Below, one piece after another: positions 43,607 to 54,035 of a stretch of 64,000 bases of DNA. Both the position numbers and the translations under genes were made by a program. Origin of the DNA: an uncultured Caryophanales bacterium (lineage in GTDB: Bacteria > Bacillota_I > Bacilli_A > Acholeplasmatales > Anaeroplasmataceae); assembly GCA_946626535.1 (NCBI GenBank), contig CAMOUK010000001.1, forward strand, positions 1-64,000, read 5' to 3'. Numbering within the stretch: position 1 is the first letter of the stretch; every line of letters starts with the position of its first letter. The notes beneath the pieces were generated by a model. It saw only the letters and a list, made by a program, of their open reading frames with translations, did not search any database and had not been told where the DNA came from.

Positions 43607-44028
43607 CTTGTTAAACCTGCCTTAGTTAAAATTTCTTCTTGAAGGCTAAACATTTCCTTTTCTTCAGCTTCTGTTTGATGATCATAGCCACATAAATGTA
43701 GGTAGCCATGAACAGCTAAAAATGCAAATTCTCTATCTGTTGAATGACCATATTCTAAAGCTTGAGCCTTAGCCTTTTCTACACAGATAAAGATATCACC
43801 TAATTCATTTGTTTGAACAATGTCCTTATCATCAATTAAAGCGAATGAAATAACATCTGTTACCTTATCTATTTTTCTAAATTCCTTATTGATTCTTTGT
43901 ATTTCCTTCTCATCAACAAAAATTATATTGAAGGTCTTTTTAGAATTAATTGTCTTAAATACTGAATCAATTACCTTTTGATATTCTCTAATTTTATATT
44001 CTGTTTGATTAAAAAAATTAATTTTCAT
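43603..44028 (-). CDS. ybeY: Endoribonuclease YbeY
   Basis: Zinc-dependent RNase in 16S rRNA processing. The signature HGYLHLCGYDH (H3xH5xH) is intact. About 141 residues. ATG 44028 is preferred to the preceding TTG on spacing to GGAG. It overlaps the HAD gene upstream by about 10 bases and cdd downstream by 4. Confidence 0.95.
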   Translation of the reverse strand: MKINFFNQTEYKIREYQKVIDSVFKTINSKKTFNIIFVDEKEIQRINKEFRKIDKVTDVISFALIDDKDIVQTNELGDIFICVEKAKAQALEYGHSTDREFAFLAVHGYLHLCGYDHQTEAEEKEMFSLQEEILTKAGLTR

Positions 44029-44884
44029 CAACGGTCTCCATAGATTTCTTTATCTTTTCAATTTGTTTTTCTTCTTTTTCGTTTAAATTTGAAATATTTA
44101 CAATATTATCAATTATTAATTTAACACTCTTATCAAATGTTGAACCATTTGAATAATCAGCTAAACATGCAAAATTTACTCTATTATCCATAATTAAATC
44201 TAACACTGATGATTTTTCATTAGTTGATGGATATAAAGCAATAGTCTTTCCACCCTTTTCCTTGATGAATTTCATACAAGGAACATCAGTTTGTCCATCA
44301 CCAACATAAATCATATTTTGGAATGGAATTCTTCTTGTAGATTTATGCTTATTTAAATCATAATCATTTGTGATATCTAAAACATTTTTAGAAACTCGGT
44401 GAATAAATTGAGTCTTTAAAGTATAGTTTATTGCTACACCAGGCCAGCATGCCTCACCATTTTCATCAAATACAAATTTACAGCCATAAATTTCTTTAAA
44501 GTTTTTAGCTATAGATGTACCCTCAATGATTTCTGTATTTCCGCTTGATAGGATGTAGTGTTCTACATCGGCTCCAGCTTCCTTACCATATTCATTGATA
44601 CGTTCAAACCAACCAGATACACCCTTATAAAATTCTATATTTTGAGCGCAGCTCTTTAAATATTCCTTAGTTAGCTTAATACCTTTTTTCTTACATTCTA
44701 AAACCATTACATACATATAGGCTAAAATTCTATCCATCTTATATTCTTGAGCTACCTTACCAGCCTCACCCCAGAATTCAGATGCAGTCATACCAAGATT
44801 TGTTATAAAATCATATTCCTGCATATCCTTTGTACATAAAGTTTTATCAAAATCATATAATATCGCAATTTTAGGTCTTGCCAT
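44018..44884 (-). CDS. HAD-family phosphatase, phosphoserine-phosphatase-like
   Basis: 288 residues. HAD motif I is LYDFDKTLCTKD (nucleophile and acid Asp), motif II is ILSSGN, and motif IV is YVGDGQTDVPCMKFI. The large cap inserted between I and II resembles the phosphoserine phosphatase branch. The substrate is unknown. It is 12 bases downstream of the leucine-rich repeat gene and overlaps ybeY. Confidence 0.85.
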   Translation of the reverse strand: MARPKIAILYDFDKTLCTKDMQEYDFITNLGMTASEFWGEAGKVAQEYKMDRILAYMYVMVLECKKKGIKLTKEYLKSCAQNIEFYKGVSGWFERINEYGKEAGADVEHYILSSGNTEIIEGTSIAKNFKEIYGCKFVFDENGEACWPGVAINYTLKTQFIHRVSKNVLDITNDYDLNKHKSTRRIPFQNMIYVGDGQTDVPCMKFIKEKGGKTIALYPSTNEKSSVLDLIMDNRVNFACLADYSNGSTFDKSVKLIIDNIVNISNLNEKEEKQIEKIKKSMETVDEN

Positions 44885-44896
44885 AATACCACCTCA

Positions 44897-46333
44897 CTAC
44901 TCTTGATAAGTTCTCATTGAAAATTCTTGATTCATTCTTTGCATTAATTGATACATATAATTTAGGTAATCTGCATATAATGTAAAATTATATTCATTTT
45001 CAACAAAAACTTCCTTATACGCCTTCATATCAGCAAGCGTTAATTCATTTCCTTCATCATCAGATAGATAAATTCCATATTTATCCTTTAATTCATTAAG
45101 CTTTAAGCCTGTAAGTCTTGGTAGGTAATTTAATACCTTATCTAAGCCAAAGCAAGCCTCCTCGAAGGTTTCAAAACTTCCAATAGAATTATAAATACCC
45201 TTAAAATTATTATCCATATATTTATTTAATTTATCCTTAGCTTCAAATTCTTCATCATTATTTAAAGCATCAAACATATTTAAAACATATGTTAAAATTG
45301 GTGAACCAATAACCTGAGATAAATAGCTCTTTAAAGCATCAATTGCCTCAAAATCAATTTGAGCAATAATATCATTATAAACAACCTCAGATATTAATGA
45401 ACGTTGATATTGAGCTAAATATTTACCCTTTAATTCATCAAAAATATTAAATTTAAATTCAGAATTTGGATTAGCATTACCAAAACAAGATAAATCACAT
45501 CTAACAACTAAGAAATAGATATTACCTCTATCTTCTTTAGTAATGATATCTTCAATTATAAATTTAGCATCCTCTAAATATGGTGTCTTAATAGTTTGTT
45601 CACCTAGATTTTCATCACCAGCATAAACATTAAATGTTACTGCTAAAAAATCTGGATCTGAATATTCATATAAGCCCATCTTTTTACGTGATGAACCAGT
45701 AACTTCAATTTTGAAGTCCTTCTTTTCACTTTGAGAATAAATTGCTAAAATCATCTTTTCACCATCGAAGGCAAAAGGAATATCAAGCTTATCTAGCGTT
45801 ACTGTTCCACCCTCGTAGGCATCAATTTGACCATAGTGGTACTTTGAACGGTCCTGAATAATATCATTTGAGATATTTTCAACACTCTCAAGTAAACCAA
45901 TTGGGAAGATAGTCATATTATTTCTTCTACCTTCCATTCTATTTCTTGTCTTTTTAATACTTATAATGTAGTCATCAATATAAGGCTTAACTACATTACC
46001 CATAAAGGCATTTTCACCTATTTTTTTAATTGTTGTAGGTAAGGTTAACTCCTCAATTGCACATGAGATAAATGCCCAGTCTTCTATTGTTTCTAAGCCT
46101 TCAGAGAAAAATATTTCCTTTAAGTTCTTACAAGCAGAAAAGGCGTAAGCTCCAATTAATCTCATAGTTCTTGGGAAGGTAATTTTTCTAAGTCTAGCAG
46201 CACCGCTAAAAGCTCCCTCTTTTACCTTACCAACCGGATTTCCTTCATAATATTCAGGAATTTCAAGTTCTGTGTCAGTCGCGCTACAGCCTGTAACTAC
46301 AGCAATTTTTCCTTCTATTTCATATTGTAGCAT
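44897..46333 (-). CDS. Leucine-rich-repeat (LRR_5/BspA-like) protein
   Basis: 478 residues, no signal peptide or membrane helix. Residues about 30-115 hold three or four BspA-type repeats (AFSGAARLRKITFP, AFSACKNLKEIFFSEGLETIEDWAFISC, LTLPTTIKKIGENAFMG). The remaining 360 residues have no recognisable domain and are rich in acidic and aromatic residues. Most LRR_5 proteins are secreted; this one appears cytoplasmic. It is 13 bases after hisIE and so lies in the his-to-recO run. Confidence 0.75.
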   Translation of the reverse strand: MLQYEIEGKIAVVTGCSATDTELEIPEYYEGNPVGKVKEGAFSGAARLRKITFPRTMRLIGAYAFSACKNLKEIFFSEGLETIEDWAFISCAIEELTLPTTIKKIGENAFMGNVVKPYIDDYIISIKKTRNRMEGRRNNMTIFPIGLLESVENISNDIIQDRSKYHYGQIDAYEGGTVTLDKLDIPFAFDGEKMILAIYSQSEKKDFKIEVTGSSRKKMGLYEYSDPDFLAVTFNVYAGDENLGEQTIKTPYLEDAKFIIEDIITKEDRGNIYFLVVRCDLSCFGNANPNSEFKFNIFDELKGKYLAQYQRSLISEVVYNDIIAQIDFEAIDALKSYLSQVIGSPILTYVLNMFDALNNDEEFEAKDKLNKYMDNNFKGIYNSIGSFETFEEACFGLDKVLNYLPRLTGLKLNELKDKYGIYLSDDEGNELTLADMKAYKEVFVENEYNFTLYADYLNYMYQLMQRMNQEFSMRTYQE

Positions 46334-46346
46334 CCTTAAACATCTC

Positions 46347-46994
46347 CTATCTATTCTTTAATTCATTTTCAACATCTGACCAAGATACACCCTTAAGCTG
46401 CATCTCAACAGTTAAATGATAAACTAAATCAGCTATCTCAAATATGATATCTTCTTTCTTACCATCCTTCATCGCAAGAATGGCTTCAGTTGCTTCTTCA
46501 CCAACCTTCTTTAAAATCTTATTGTCACCCTTAGACATTAAATAATTTGTATAAGAGCCCTCAACAGGATTTTTAATTCGATCCTTTATTGTATTTTCTA
46601 AATTAGTAAATTCATTATCTGAATCACTAAATCTTTGTCTATTTAATTTAACCTCTACATCCTCATCTAGGTCTCTATAAAAGCATGTAACATTTCCTGT
46701 GTGACAGCTTATTCCACCCTTTTGTTCTACCTGGAATAATAGGGCATCACCATCACAATCGATAGCAAGTCCCTTCATATATTGGAAATATCCACTTGTT
46801 TCACCTTTTACCCAAAGCATGTTTCGGCTTCTAGAAAAATAGGTCATTTGTTTAGTTTCTAACGTCTTTTCTAAAGCCTCCTTATTCATATAAGCAACCA
46901 TTCTAACGTGCTTATTATGATAATCCTGGATTACACATGTAACTAAACCATTCTTATCAAATTTGACTTCATTTAAGATTTCTTCTTTTGTCAT
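46347..46994 (-). CDS. hisIE: Phosphoribosyl-AMP cyclohydrolase / PR-ATP pyrophosphatase
   Basis: Bifunctional enzyme for steps 2 and 3 of histidine synthesis, 215 residues. The HisI half carries [27 protein letters not shown] with the zinc cysteines. The HisE half has [15 protein letters not shown] and [13 protein letters not shown]. It overlaps hisF by 4 bases and ends the his genes. Confidence 0.95.
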   Translation of the reverse strand: MTKEEILNEVKFDKNGLVTCVIQDYHNKHVRMVAYMNKEALEKTLETKQMTYFSRSRNMLWVKGETSGYFQYMKGLAIDCDGDALLFQVEQKGGISCHTGNVTCFYRDLDEDVEVKLNRQRFSDSDNEFTNLENTIKDRIKNPVEGSYTNYLMSKGDNKILKKVGEEATEAILAMKDGKKEDIIFEIADLVYHLTVEMQLKGVSWSDVENELKNR

Positions 46995-47746
46995 TTTCTA
47001 ACACAAACTCCCTTTCCATTTAAATATTCCTTTAAGGCTTTAATCTCAATTTCCTTATAGTGGAATATTGAAGCAGCAAGTGCTGCATCAGCACCAGCCT
47101 TCTCAAAAACATCATAAAAATGTTCCATATTTCCAGCTCCACCTGAAGCGATAACTGGAATATTTACAGTATCAGTTATCTTTTTTGTTAAATTTAATTC
47201 AAAGCCACTTTTAGCTCCATCTGTATCCATAGATGTAACTAAAAGCTCACCAGCTCCAAGATCTTCAGCTTCTTTAGCCCACTTTATCGCATCAATGCCT
47301 GTTGGAATTCTTCCTCCATTTAAATATACCTCATAAAATCTTCCATTCCATTTAGCATCAATCGCAACAACTATACACTGACTTCCATACTTAAGTGCTC
47401 CTTCTTTAATTAAATTAGGGTTTTTAACAGCACTTGAATTAATAGAAACCTTATCAGCACCAGCATCAAGTATCTTTTTCATATCATCAAGGGTTCTAAT
47501 TCCACCACCTACAGTAAGAGGTACAAAGACAACCTCAGCAGTCTTTTTAACTACATCAATAATAGTATCTCTATTTTCGTGGGAAGCTGTAATATCTAAA
47601 AATACTATTTCATCAGCTCCTAAATCAGAATAGCCCTTTGCGATTTCAACTGGATCACCGGCATCCTTTAAATTTATGAAATTTACACCCTTAACAACTC
47701 TTCCATCCTTAATATCTAAACATGGAACTATCCTTTTTGCTAACAT
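46991..47746 (-). CDS. hisF: Imidazole glycerol phosphate synthase, cyclase subunit
   Basis: Synthase half of the glutamine-dependent step 5 enzyme, partner of hisH. A TIM barrel with [22 protein letters not shown] (catalytic Asp11) and [15 protein letters not shown] (Asp near 130). ATG 47746 is preferred to the in-frame TTG at 47758 because GAGG lies 7 bases before it and the protein then starts like other HisF. Confidence 0.96.
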   Translation of the reverse strand: MLAKRIVPCLDIKDGRVVKGVNFINLKDAGDPVEIAKGYSDLGADEIVFLDITASHENRDTIIDVVKKTAEVVFVPLTVGGGIRTLDDMKKILDAGADKVSINSSAVKNPNLIKEGALKYGSQCIVVAIDAKWNGRFYEVYLNGGRIPTGIDAIKWAKEAEDLGAGELLVTSMDTDGAKSGFELNLTKKITDTVNIPVIASGGAGNMEHFYDVFEKAGADAALAASIFHYKEIEIKALKEYLNGKGVCVRK

Positions 47747-47747
47747 A

Positions 47748-48461
47748 TTAATCCTCAAATTCTATTATAGCATTTTTTAAATCAATTGAGCCAGAATAGA
47801 TAGATTTGCCTAATATTATTCCATATGCTCCAATTTCTTTAGCGTTTTTTATATCTAAATTAGTCTTTGCACCACCTGAGGCAATTATATCTAATTTAGT
47901 TTCATCAATTAATTTTTTAGTTTGTTCAAGGTTGATACCTTCTAAGGTTCCATCCTTTGCGATATCGGTAAATATGATTGTTTTAACGCCAATTTCTTTT
48001 AGCATTTTTGCAAAATCAATAGCGTTAATATTTGATACATTTAGCCAGCCATGAGTAGCAACCATCATATTTTTACAATCGATACCGATAACTATTTTAT
48101 CGCTACCAAATTTTAAAATTGCTTCTTTAACAAAATCTAAATTTAGCGCACTAGAGCCTAATATAACTCTTTTAACACCTAGATTTAAGATATTAGATAT
48201 TTGTTCTAAATTTCTAATTCCTCCACCTAGCTCAACATCAATTTTAACATCTTCGATTATTCTTTTAACAGATTCTAAATTGATACTATATCCATCCTTA
48301 GCTCCATCTAAATCTACTAAATGTAAAAATGTAGCGCCCATATTTTTCCATTTTTGAGCCATTTCTACTGGATTACCATATTCAGTTACTTCGTTATAAT
48401 CACCTTTATATAATCTTACACATTTACCATTATGTAGATCGATTGCCGGATATAATTTCAT
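47748..48461 (-). CDS. hisA: ProFAR isomerase
   Basis: Step 4 of histidine synthesis, 237 residues. A TIM barrel with [18 protein letters not shown] (catalytic Asp8) and [18 protein letters not shown]. It sits between hisH and hisF with one-base or two-base spacing. Confidence 0.95.
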   Translation of the reverse strand: MKLYPAIDLHNGKCVRLYKGDYNEVTEYGNPVEMAQKWKNMGATFLHLVDLDGAKDGYSINLESVKRIIEDVKIDVELGGGIRNLEQISNILNLGVKRVILGSSALNLDFVKEAILKFGSDKIVIGIDCKNMMVATHGWLNVSNINAIDFAKMLKEIGVKTIIFTDIAKDGTLEGINLEQTKKLIDETKLDIIASGGAKTNLDIKNAKEIGAYGIILGKSIYSGSIDLKNAIIEFED

Positions 48462-49057
48462 TATAATTCTCCAAAATTCTTTAAAATCTTTAAACCAACC
48501 TCACCTGATTTTTCAGGGTGAAATTGAGTTGCGTAAATATTTTTATAATGGATTGCAGATGGATATGTCACATTTGCATATGTAGTTTCAGAAATGGCAT
48601 ATTCTGTTGAATCTACATGATAGGAATGGACAAAATATACATATTTACCATCAACACCATCTAAAAGCTTATTTTCCTTTAACACCTTTATTTCATTCCA
48701 ACCAATTTGAGGAACCTTATCAAGCTTTTCATCAAACTTGATAATATTTCCCTTTAATATGCCTAAGCCCTTATGCTTACCATATTCATATGAATATTCA
48801 AAAAGCATCTGCATACCTACACATATTCCTAAAATTGGAGTGTTTTTTTCTAATAGGATATCCATTACCTTATCGAAGCCCTTTTCAATAAATCTTTTCA
48901 TCGCATGATCAAAAGCTCCAACACCAGGAAGTATAACCTTATCAGCATTTATTATTTCATTAACATCTGAAGTTATTTTAGCATCGTAGCCTAGGTATTT
49001 AAAAGCATTTAAAACACTTCCTAGATTACCAACACCATAATCCATTATTGCTATCAT
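48461..49057 (-). CDS. hisH: Imidazole glycerol phosphate synthase, glutaminase subunit
   Basis: Type I glutamine amidotransferase, 198 residues, supplying ammonia to HisF. Nucleophile Cys in GICVGMQMLFE; His-Glu pair in TQFHPEKSGE. The start is overlapped by the end of hisB. Confidence 0.95.
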   Translation of the reverse strand: MIAIMDYGVGNLGSVLNAFKYLGYDAKITSDVNEIINADKVILPGVGAFDHAMKRFIEKGFDKVMDILLEKNTPILGICVGMQMLFEYSYEYGKHKGLGILKGNIIKFDEKLDKVPQIGWNEIKVLKENKLLDGVDGKYVYFVHSYHVDSTEYAISETTYANVTYPSAIHYKNIYATQFHPEKSGEVGLKILKNFGEL

Positions 49058-49638
49058 AAAACACCCTTTGTAGTTAATGAGCCCTCAAAATCCTTATTGA
49101 TTCTAGTTGCATCCCTTAAGCACTTAGCTAAAGATTTAAACATTGCCTCAATTATATGATGCGCATTTTCTCCTCTTAAAATTACAAAATGTAAATTTAA
49201 ATGAGCATTATCAGAGAAGCTTCTGAAGAATTCATCAACTGTTTGAGTTTCAAATTCACCAACTAAATCTCTTTCAAATTTAGTATTAGATTCATAATAG
49301 CTTCTGTTACAGATATCTATAGCACACATAACTAAGGCATCATCCATAGCCATGGTGAAGCTTTGGTATCTATTGATACCCTTTCTATCGCCTAAAGCCT
49401 TATATAATGCTTCACCTAAAACTATACCTGAATCTTCAACTGTATGATGCATATCTACATTAACATCACCATCGCAGCTAAATTCTAAATCGAAGCCAGC
49501 ATGCTTAGCTAAGGTATTTAGCATATGGTCAAAAAAACCAATTTTTGTATTTATAGTGGCATTTCCTTTACCATCAATATTTAATTTACAACTAATTTTA
49601 GTTTCAAATGTATTTCTTACTATTTCACTTGTACGCAT
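49054..49638 (-). CDS. hisB: Imidazoleglycerol-phosphate dehydratase
   Basis: Manganese enzyme for step 6, 194 residues, single-function form. It carries FFDHMLNTLAKHAGFDLEF, DMHHTVEDSGIVLGEAL, and NAHHIIEAMFKSLAKCLRDA. It overlaps hisC by 19 bases and hisH by 4. Confidence 0.95.
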   Translation of the reverse strand: MRTSEIVRNTFETKISCKLNIDGKGNATINTKIGFFDHMLNTLAKHAGFDLEFSCDGDVNVDMHHTVEDSGIVLGEALYKALGDRKGINRYQSFTMAMDDALVMCAIDICNRSYYESNTKFERDLVGEFETQTVDEFFRSFSDNAHLNLHFVILRGENAHHIIEAMFKSLAKCLRDATRINKDFEGSLTTKGVL

Positions 49639-50654
49639 CTTAATACCTCTAAAAGCTTCTTATTTTCTTCTTCAGTTCCAACTGTAATTCTATAGATACC
49701 ACTTGCAAATTTTCTTATATATATTTTATTTTCTAAAAGCTTTTCATTATAGCTATCATCCATCAATACATAGATGAAATTAGCTTCACTCTTATAAGCT
49801 TTTAAATTTAATCTAATTAATTCTTTAAATAAAAATTCTCTTTGTTCCTTTATCAATTCAATTTGAGCTTTATATTCATCATAATTATCGATAGCTATTT
49901 TAGCGATAATTTGAGAAATTGAATTAATTGAATATGGAGCCTTTACAGAATTAATTAAATCAATATTATCCTTTTTAGATATTGCATAGCCAACTCTAAT
50001 AGATGGTAATGCTAAAGCCTTGGAAAATGTTCTAAAGGCAATTACATTATCATATTCTAAAGCTAGCTTTGTATAATCCTCTTTAGCAAAATCAATATAT
50101 GCTAAATCTAAAATTATTAAAGTGTTCTTACTTGCCTCAATTATCTTTCTTACATCATCTTTAGAAAAATACTGACCTGTAGGATTATTTGGTGAACAAA
50201 TAATTGCTATCTTAGGTTGATAAGTTTTCATCTTATCAATCATCTTATCAACATCAAATAGCATACTGCTATCAGGTTCAACCTGAATGAATTTAGAAAG
50301 TGATAATTTAGTAAATACCTTATACATTGAAAAAGATGGCATAAAGCCTAAAACTAAATCATTAGGACTTAATACAGCTCTAAATGTTGTATCAAGTAAT
50401 TCATCAGATCCAACTCCACAAGTTACATTTTCTTCTTCAATTTCATAATGCTTAGCAATAGCCTTATTTAATAATCTTTCATCCATATCTGGATATCTAT
50501 TAAATTCGATATTTACTAAGCTTTTATAAATCTTATCTAAAACCTTCTTTGGAGGTAGATAACCAGATTCATTAGCATTTAAAATAATACCATCAGTAAT
50601 TAAAGGTGATGAATAAGGCTCAAAGTCTTTAAATTCTTCCTTTAAAAATTTCAT
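49620..50654 (-). CDS. hisC: Histidinol-phosphate aminotransferase
   Basis: PLP aminotransferase for step 7, 344 residues. NANESGYLPPKKV, SPNNPTGQYF, and the PLP lysine in FRTFSKALALPSIRVGYA are all present. It lies between hisD and hisB. Confidence 0.93.
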   Translation of the reverse strand: MKFLKEEFKDFEPYSSPLITDGIILNANESGYLPPKKVLDKIYKSLVNIEFNRYPDMDERLLNKAIAKHYEIEEENVTCGVGSDELLDTTFRAVLSPNDLVLGFMPSFSMYKVFTKLSLSKFIQVEPDSSMLFDVDKMIDKMKTYQPKIAIICSPNNPTGQYFSKDDVRKIIEASKNTLIILDLAYIDFAKEDYTKLALEYDNVIAFRTFSKALALPSIRVGYAISKKDNIDLINSVKAPYSINSISQIIAKIAIDNYDEYKAQIELIKEQREFLFKELIRLNLKAYKSEANFIYVLMDDSYNEKLLENKIYIRKFASGIYRITVGTEEENKKLLEVLRCVQVK

Positions 50655-51952
50655 TATTTTTCACCTCTTAATCTAGCTGAATAAGCATGCATTTCTAGAC
50701 TTTCTGCTTGAGCAAAAGTATCAACATCATCAACTAGATTAGCTACAGAGGCTTTATTAAATTCAATAATTGAAGATTTCTTAATAAAATCATCAACACC
50801 AAGTGGTGAGAAAAATTTTGCTGTACCAACAGTAGGTAATACGTGATTTGGACCAGCCATATAATCACCAAAGGCTTCTGCTGAATAATGTCCAACAAAG
50901 ATTGCACCAGCATTTTTTACCTTTTCAATATAATCTCTTGCATCATCAAAGGCTAATTCTAAGTGCTCTGGAGCAATTCTATTAGCATATTCAATTGCTT
51001 CATCTATTGATTTAACAACAATTATTTTTGAATAATTCTTTAATGATACAGCTAATATATTTTGTCTTAAGGCTGTTTCAAAATTGAAATTTACATATTT
51101 TCTAATTTGCTTACCCTTTACCTCATCTGTAACAAACACAACAGCTGATGCAATTTCATCATGCTCAGCCTGAGCCATTAGGTCAGCTGCAACCCATTGT
51201 GGGTTTGCAGAATCATCAGCAATGATACAAATTTCAGATGGACCAGCAATTGAATCGATTCCAACCTTACCATAAACTTCCTTTTTAGCTAAGGCTACAA
51301 AGATATTACCAGGTCCTACAATTTTATTAACTGGCTTTATTGTTTCAGTACCATAAGCCATTGCAGCAATAGCTTGAGCACCACCAATTTTATAAATGTG
51401 ATCAACCTCACAAATATAAGCACAGGCAAGTGTTAAAGGATTGATATAGCCTTTAACAGCTGGTGTACACATAGTAACATTTTTTACACCAGCTACCTTT
51501 GCAGGTATAACATTCATTAAAACTGATGATGGATAAGATGCCTTACCACCTGGAACATATACACCAACATTTTCAATTGGAGTAATCTTTTGTCCTAAAA
51601 CCTCACCAGTCTTATTTCTATATGTCCAAGTATCTCTTCTTAGATGCATATGATAATCTGTAATTCTATCTTTTGCCTTTTTAATAACTCTTTGCATATT
51701 TGGATCTAAAGAGTCATAGGCAGCCTTTTGTTCTTCTTTAGTTACTTCCATTGTTTCAATGGTAAAATTAGGGTCATCTAATTTTTGAGTATAAAGCTTT
51801 AAGGCTAAGTCTTTGTTTTCTTTAATGTCTTTAACAATTTGCTTAACTGCTTGAATGTAGTTACCTTCATCAACAGCACCTCTTTGTTCTAAAACCTTAA
51901 AGAAGTTTTCGATATCGTCTTTGTTTTTAATAATATCAATTACGCTTGTCAT
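50654..51952 (-). CDS. hisD: Histidinol dehydrogenase
   Basis: NAD-dependent enzyme for the last two steps, 432 residues. YVPGGKASYPSSVLMNVIPAKVAGV, IGGAQAIAAMAYG, VGPGNIFVALAKKEVYG, AGPSEICIIAD and NHVLPT are present, giving the zinc and nucleotide sites. It is 4 bases after hisG. Confidence 0.96.
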   Translation of the reverse strand: MTSVIDIIKNKDDIENFFKVLEQRGAVDEGNYIQAVKQIVKDIKENKDLALKLYTQKLDDPNFTIETMEVTKEEQKAAYDSLDPNMQRVIKKAKDRITDYHMHLRRDTWTYRNKTGEVLGQKITPIENVGVYVPGGKASYPSSVLMNVIPAKVAGVKNVTMCTPAVKGYINPLTLACAYICEVDHIYKIGGAQAIAAMAYGTETIKPVNKIVGPGNIFVALAKKEVYGKVGIDSIAGPSEICIIADDSANPQWVAADLMAQAEHDEIASAVVFVTDEVKGKQIRKYVNFNFETALRQNILAVSLKNYSKIIVVKSIDEAIEYANRIAPEHLELAFDDARDYIEKVKNAGAIFVGHYSAEAFGDYMAGPNHVLPTVGTAKFFSPLGVDDFIKKSSIIEFNKASVANLVDDVDTFAQAESLEMHAYSARLRGEK

Positions 51953-51956
51953 ATGA

Positions 51957-52583
51957 TCACCTCTTAATTATATTTTTTAAATTATTTACGATGTAATTAA
52001 TTTCATCATATTTTGTTTTTAATGAAGCATTATTAACAATTAATCTTGCAGATAGTGGTACGATTGGAACCTTAACCTCAAGACCATTTTCCTTTAATGT
52101 TCTTCCTGATTCTACTATATCAACAATAACATCACTTAAATTTGTTATTGGAGCTAATTCTACTGAACCATTTAATTTAATTACTATCGCATTTTGATTA
52201 ATTGATTCAAAATAATTTTTTGCTATATTAGGATATTTTGTGGCAACTCTTAATGTTGTTTTATTCTTATATGAATCATCACCTTTGATACCACAAACAC
52301 ACATTGTGCATTTTCCAAAGCCTAAATCTAGCATTTCAGATACATCTCTATTTTCCTCTAAGATTGTATCTTTTCCTACAACGCCTAAATCAGCAACACC
52401 ATAATCTACAAATGTAGGAACATCTGATGGCTTTGCTAAAAAGAAACGATAAGCACCATCACTAGATTCAATTATTAATCTTCTATCATCATCTGCGATT
52501 GTAACATCACATATATTTAATTCCTTTAGCATCTTAAAAATACTATCGGCTAATCTCCCTTTTGATAAAGCAAATGTTAGCAT
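51957..52583 (-). CDS. hisG: ATP phosphoribosyltransferase, short form
   Basis: Catalytic subunit for step 1, 208 residues. ALSKGRLADSIFKML at the start and VDIVESGRTLKENGL (PRPP loop) are typical. The short form lacks the regulatory C-terminal domain and needs HisZ, which is encoded next to it. Confidence 0.95.
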   Translation of the reverse strand: MLTFALSKGRLADSIFKMLKELNICDVTIADDDRRLIIESSDGAYRFFLAKPSDVPTFVDYGVADLGVVGKDTILEENRDVSEMLDLGFGKCTMCVCGIKGDDSYKNKTTLRVATKYPNIAKNYFESINQNAIVIKLNGSVELAPITNLSDVIVDIVESGRTLKENGLEVKVPIVPLSARLIVNNASLKTKYDEINYIVNNLKNIIKR

Positions 52584-52584
52584 A

Positions 52585-53763
52585 TTACACCTCTAATAGT
52601 TTAAAGCTATTATTTGAATATGAAATTACTTTATCATATTCATTTTCTTTAGCAAATTTTAATGCATCTTCTAAAGATTCAAATTCTAAATTATTTACTA
52701 TGATATCTTTATTTCTAAATTCTTCATTTGTCTTATTTGCAAATTCAAATGAATCATCATTAACAAAGCTTAAATATTTAGATTTTTTAAAGCTAAATAG
52801 ATTATGTTCTAGACAATATGTTGTTAAAACATCAACATCGATACCAAAGCCTATATCAGTTAAGTTCTTATCAAAATGCTTAAATATATCACATCTACCA
52901 CCTGTAGCTACTGATTTTTTAGCTTCATCAACATATATTTCAAAAATTAATCCTGAATAATAATTAGCATATGGGAAGATAGAAAAATCAAAAATTATAT
53001 TTTCAACATTAAATTGTTTTAATAATGAATAAACATCCTTTAGATATTTTAATTCATCACAAGACTTTTTATTGCTAAGATTATTAATTAGCTTTTCAAT
53101 ATAATTTAATCTTCCACCCTTTAAAATTATTTCAAATATAAATTTAGCATCTTCTTCAGATAAAGAATTTAATAAATAAGTTTCTAATTCAACATAATTC
53201 TTATTTTCTATAATTGAATAGATATTTATAATTTGTTCATCACTTAAATTAAAGTCTTTAAATAATTGATCTAAGAATAATGCTGAACCAATATGAATTG
53301 TAAAATCATTTATGTTTAATTCTTTCAAAACCTTATTAGCTAAATATATAATTTCAGCATCAGCATTTAAGCCCTTACCACCAACATATTCAACACCAGC
53401 TTGTGTAAATTCATGTTTTTTACCTTGATATAATCTAGGATATCTAAATGTATCAGCTAAATAACAATATTTAGAAGCTTCATTAATATTTGAAGCACTA
53501 ACATATCTAGCAATTGATGATGTCATATCGTTACATAAAGCTAATACTTCGCCTTGATGATTTATTAAATTATATAAATTTGGCTTTTGAGCACCATTTT
53601 GTAGATACACATCAATATATTCTACTGTAGGTGTTTTTATATATTCATAGCCAAAAGACTTAAATGTCTTAAGACATACGTTTCCTATATGCTCCTTTAT
53701 AAGCATTGTTATACCAAATGTATCGTTAAAACCTTCAGAAGTGTGTAATTTATAATTTTTCAT
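52585..53763 (-). CDS. hisZ: ATP phosphoribosyltransferase regulatory subunit
   Basis: A HisRS-like protein without tRNA-charging function that activates short HisG. 392 residues. It shows class II synthetase pieces (EGFNDTFGITMLIKEHIG, TFRYPRLYQGKKHEFTQAGVEYVG, GGRCDIF) in a divergent form. It is the first gene of the his operon, one base before hisG. Confidence 0.9.
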   Translation of the reverse strand: MKNYKLHTSEGFNDTFGITMLIKEHIGNVCLKTFKSFGYEYIKTPTVEYIDVYLQNGAQKPNLYNLINHQGEVLALCNDMTSSIARYVSASNINEASKYCYLADTFRYPRLYQGKKHEFTQAGVEYVGGKGLNADAEIIYLANKVLKELNINDFTIHIGSALFLDQLFKDFNLSDEQIINIYSIIENKNYVELETYLLNSLSEEDAKFIFEIILKGGRLNYIEKLINNLSNKKSCDELKYLKDVYSLLKQFNVENIIFDFSIFPYANYYSGLIFEIYVDEAKKSVATGGRCDIFKHFDKNLTDIGFGIDVDVLTTYCLEHNLFSFKKSKYLSFVNDDSFEFANKTNEEFRNKDIIVNNLEFESLEDALKFAKENEYDKVISYSNNSFKLLEV

Positions 53764-53812
53764 AAGCCGCTCCTAAAATTTAATATATAAATATATTAAA
53801 ATTATTCATTAT

Positions 53813-53820
53813 ATTATAGC
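53813..53820 (-). promoter_or_regulatory. Extended -10 promoter of the his operon
   Basis: On the minus strand TGCTATAAT lies about 50 bases before hisZ; the -35 region is weak. I see no histidine T-box in the 270-bp gap. Confidence 0.5.
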
Positions 53821-53854
53821 ATACTAGAATATAAAAATCTACTTAGTTAGAAAA

Positions 53855-53885
53855 ATAAAAAGGATACTTCTAAATAGAAATATCC
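53855..53885 (-). terminator. Terminator of the lipoprotein gene
   Basis: GGATACTTCT (53862-53871) pairs with AGAAATATCC (53876-53885) with one mismatch; on the minus strand TTTTTATTTTT follows. About 150 bases separate it from the lipoprotein stop. Confidence 0.65.
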
Positions 53886-54035
53886 ATTTTCAATAAGCAA
53901 ATAATATATCTAGTTAATCATTATATGATACTCTTAAGCTTATTGAACCGCTTTGTTGAATGATATTATACGTTGATACGATTAAAATGAATATAATAAA
54001 TATTAAACAGTATTTAACCTTCTTTGTATATTAAC

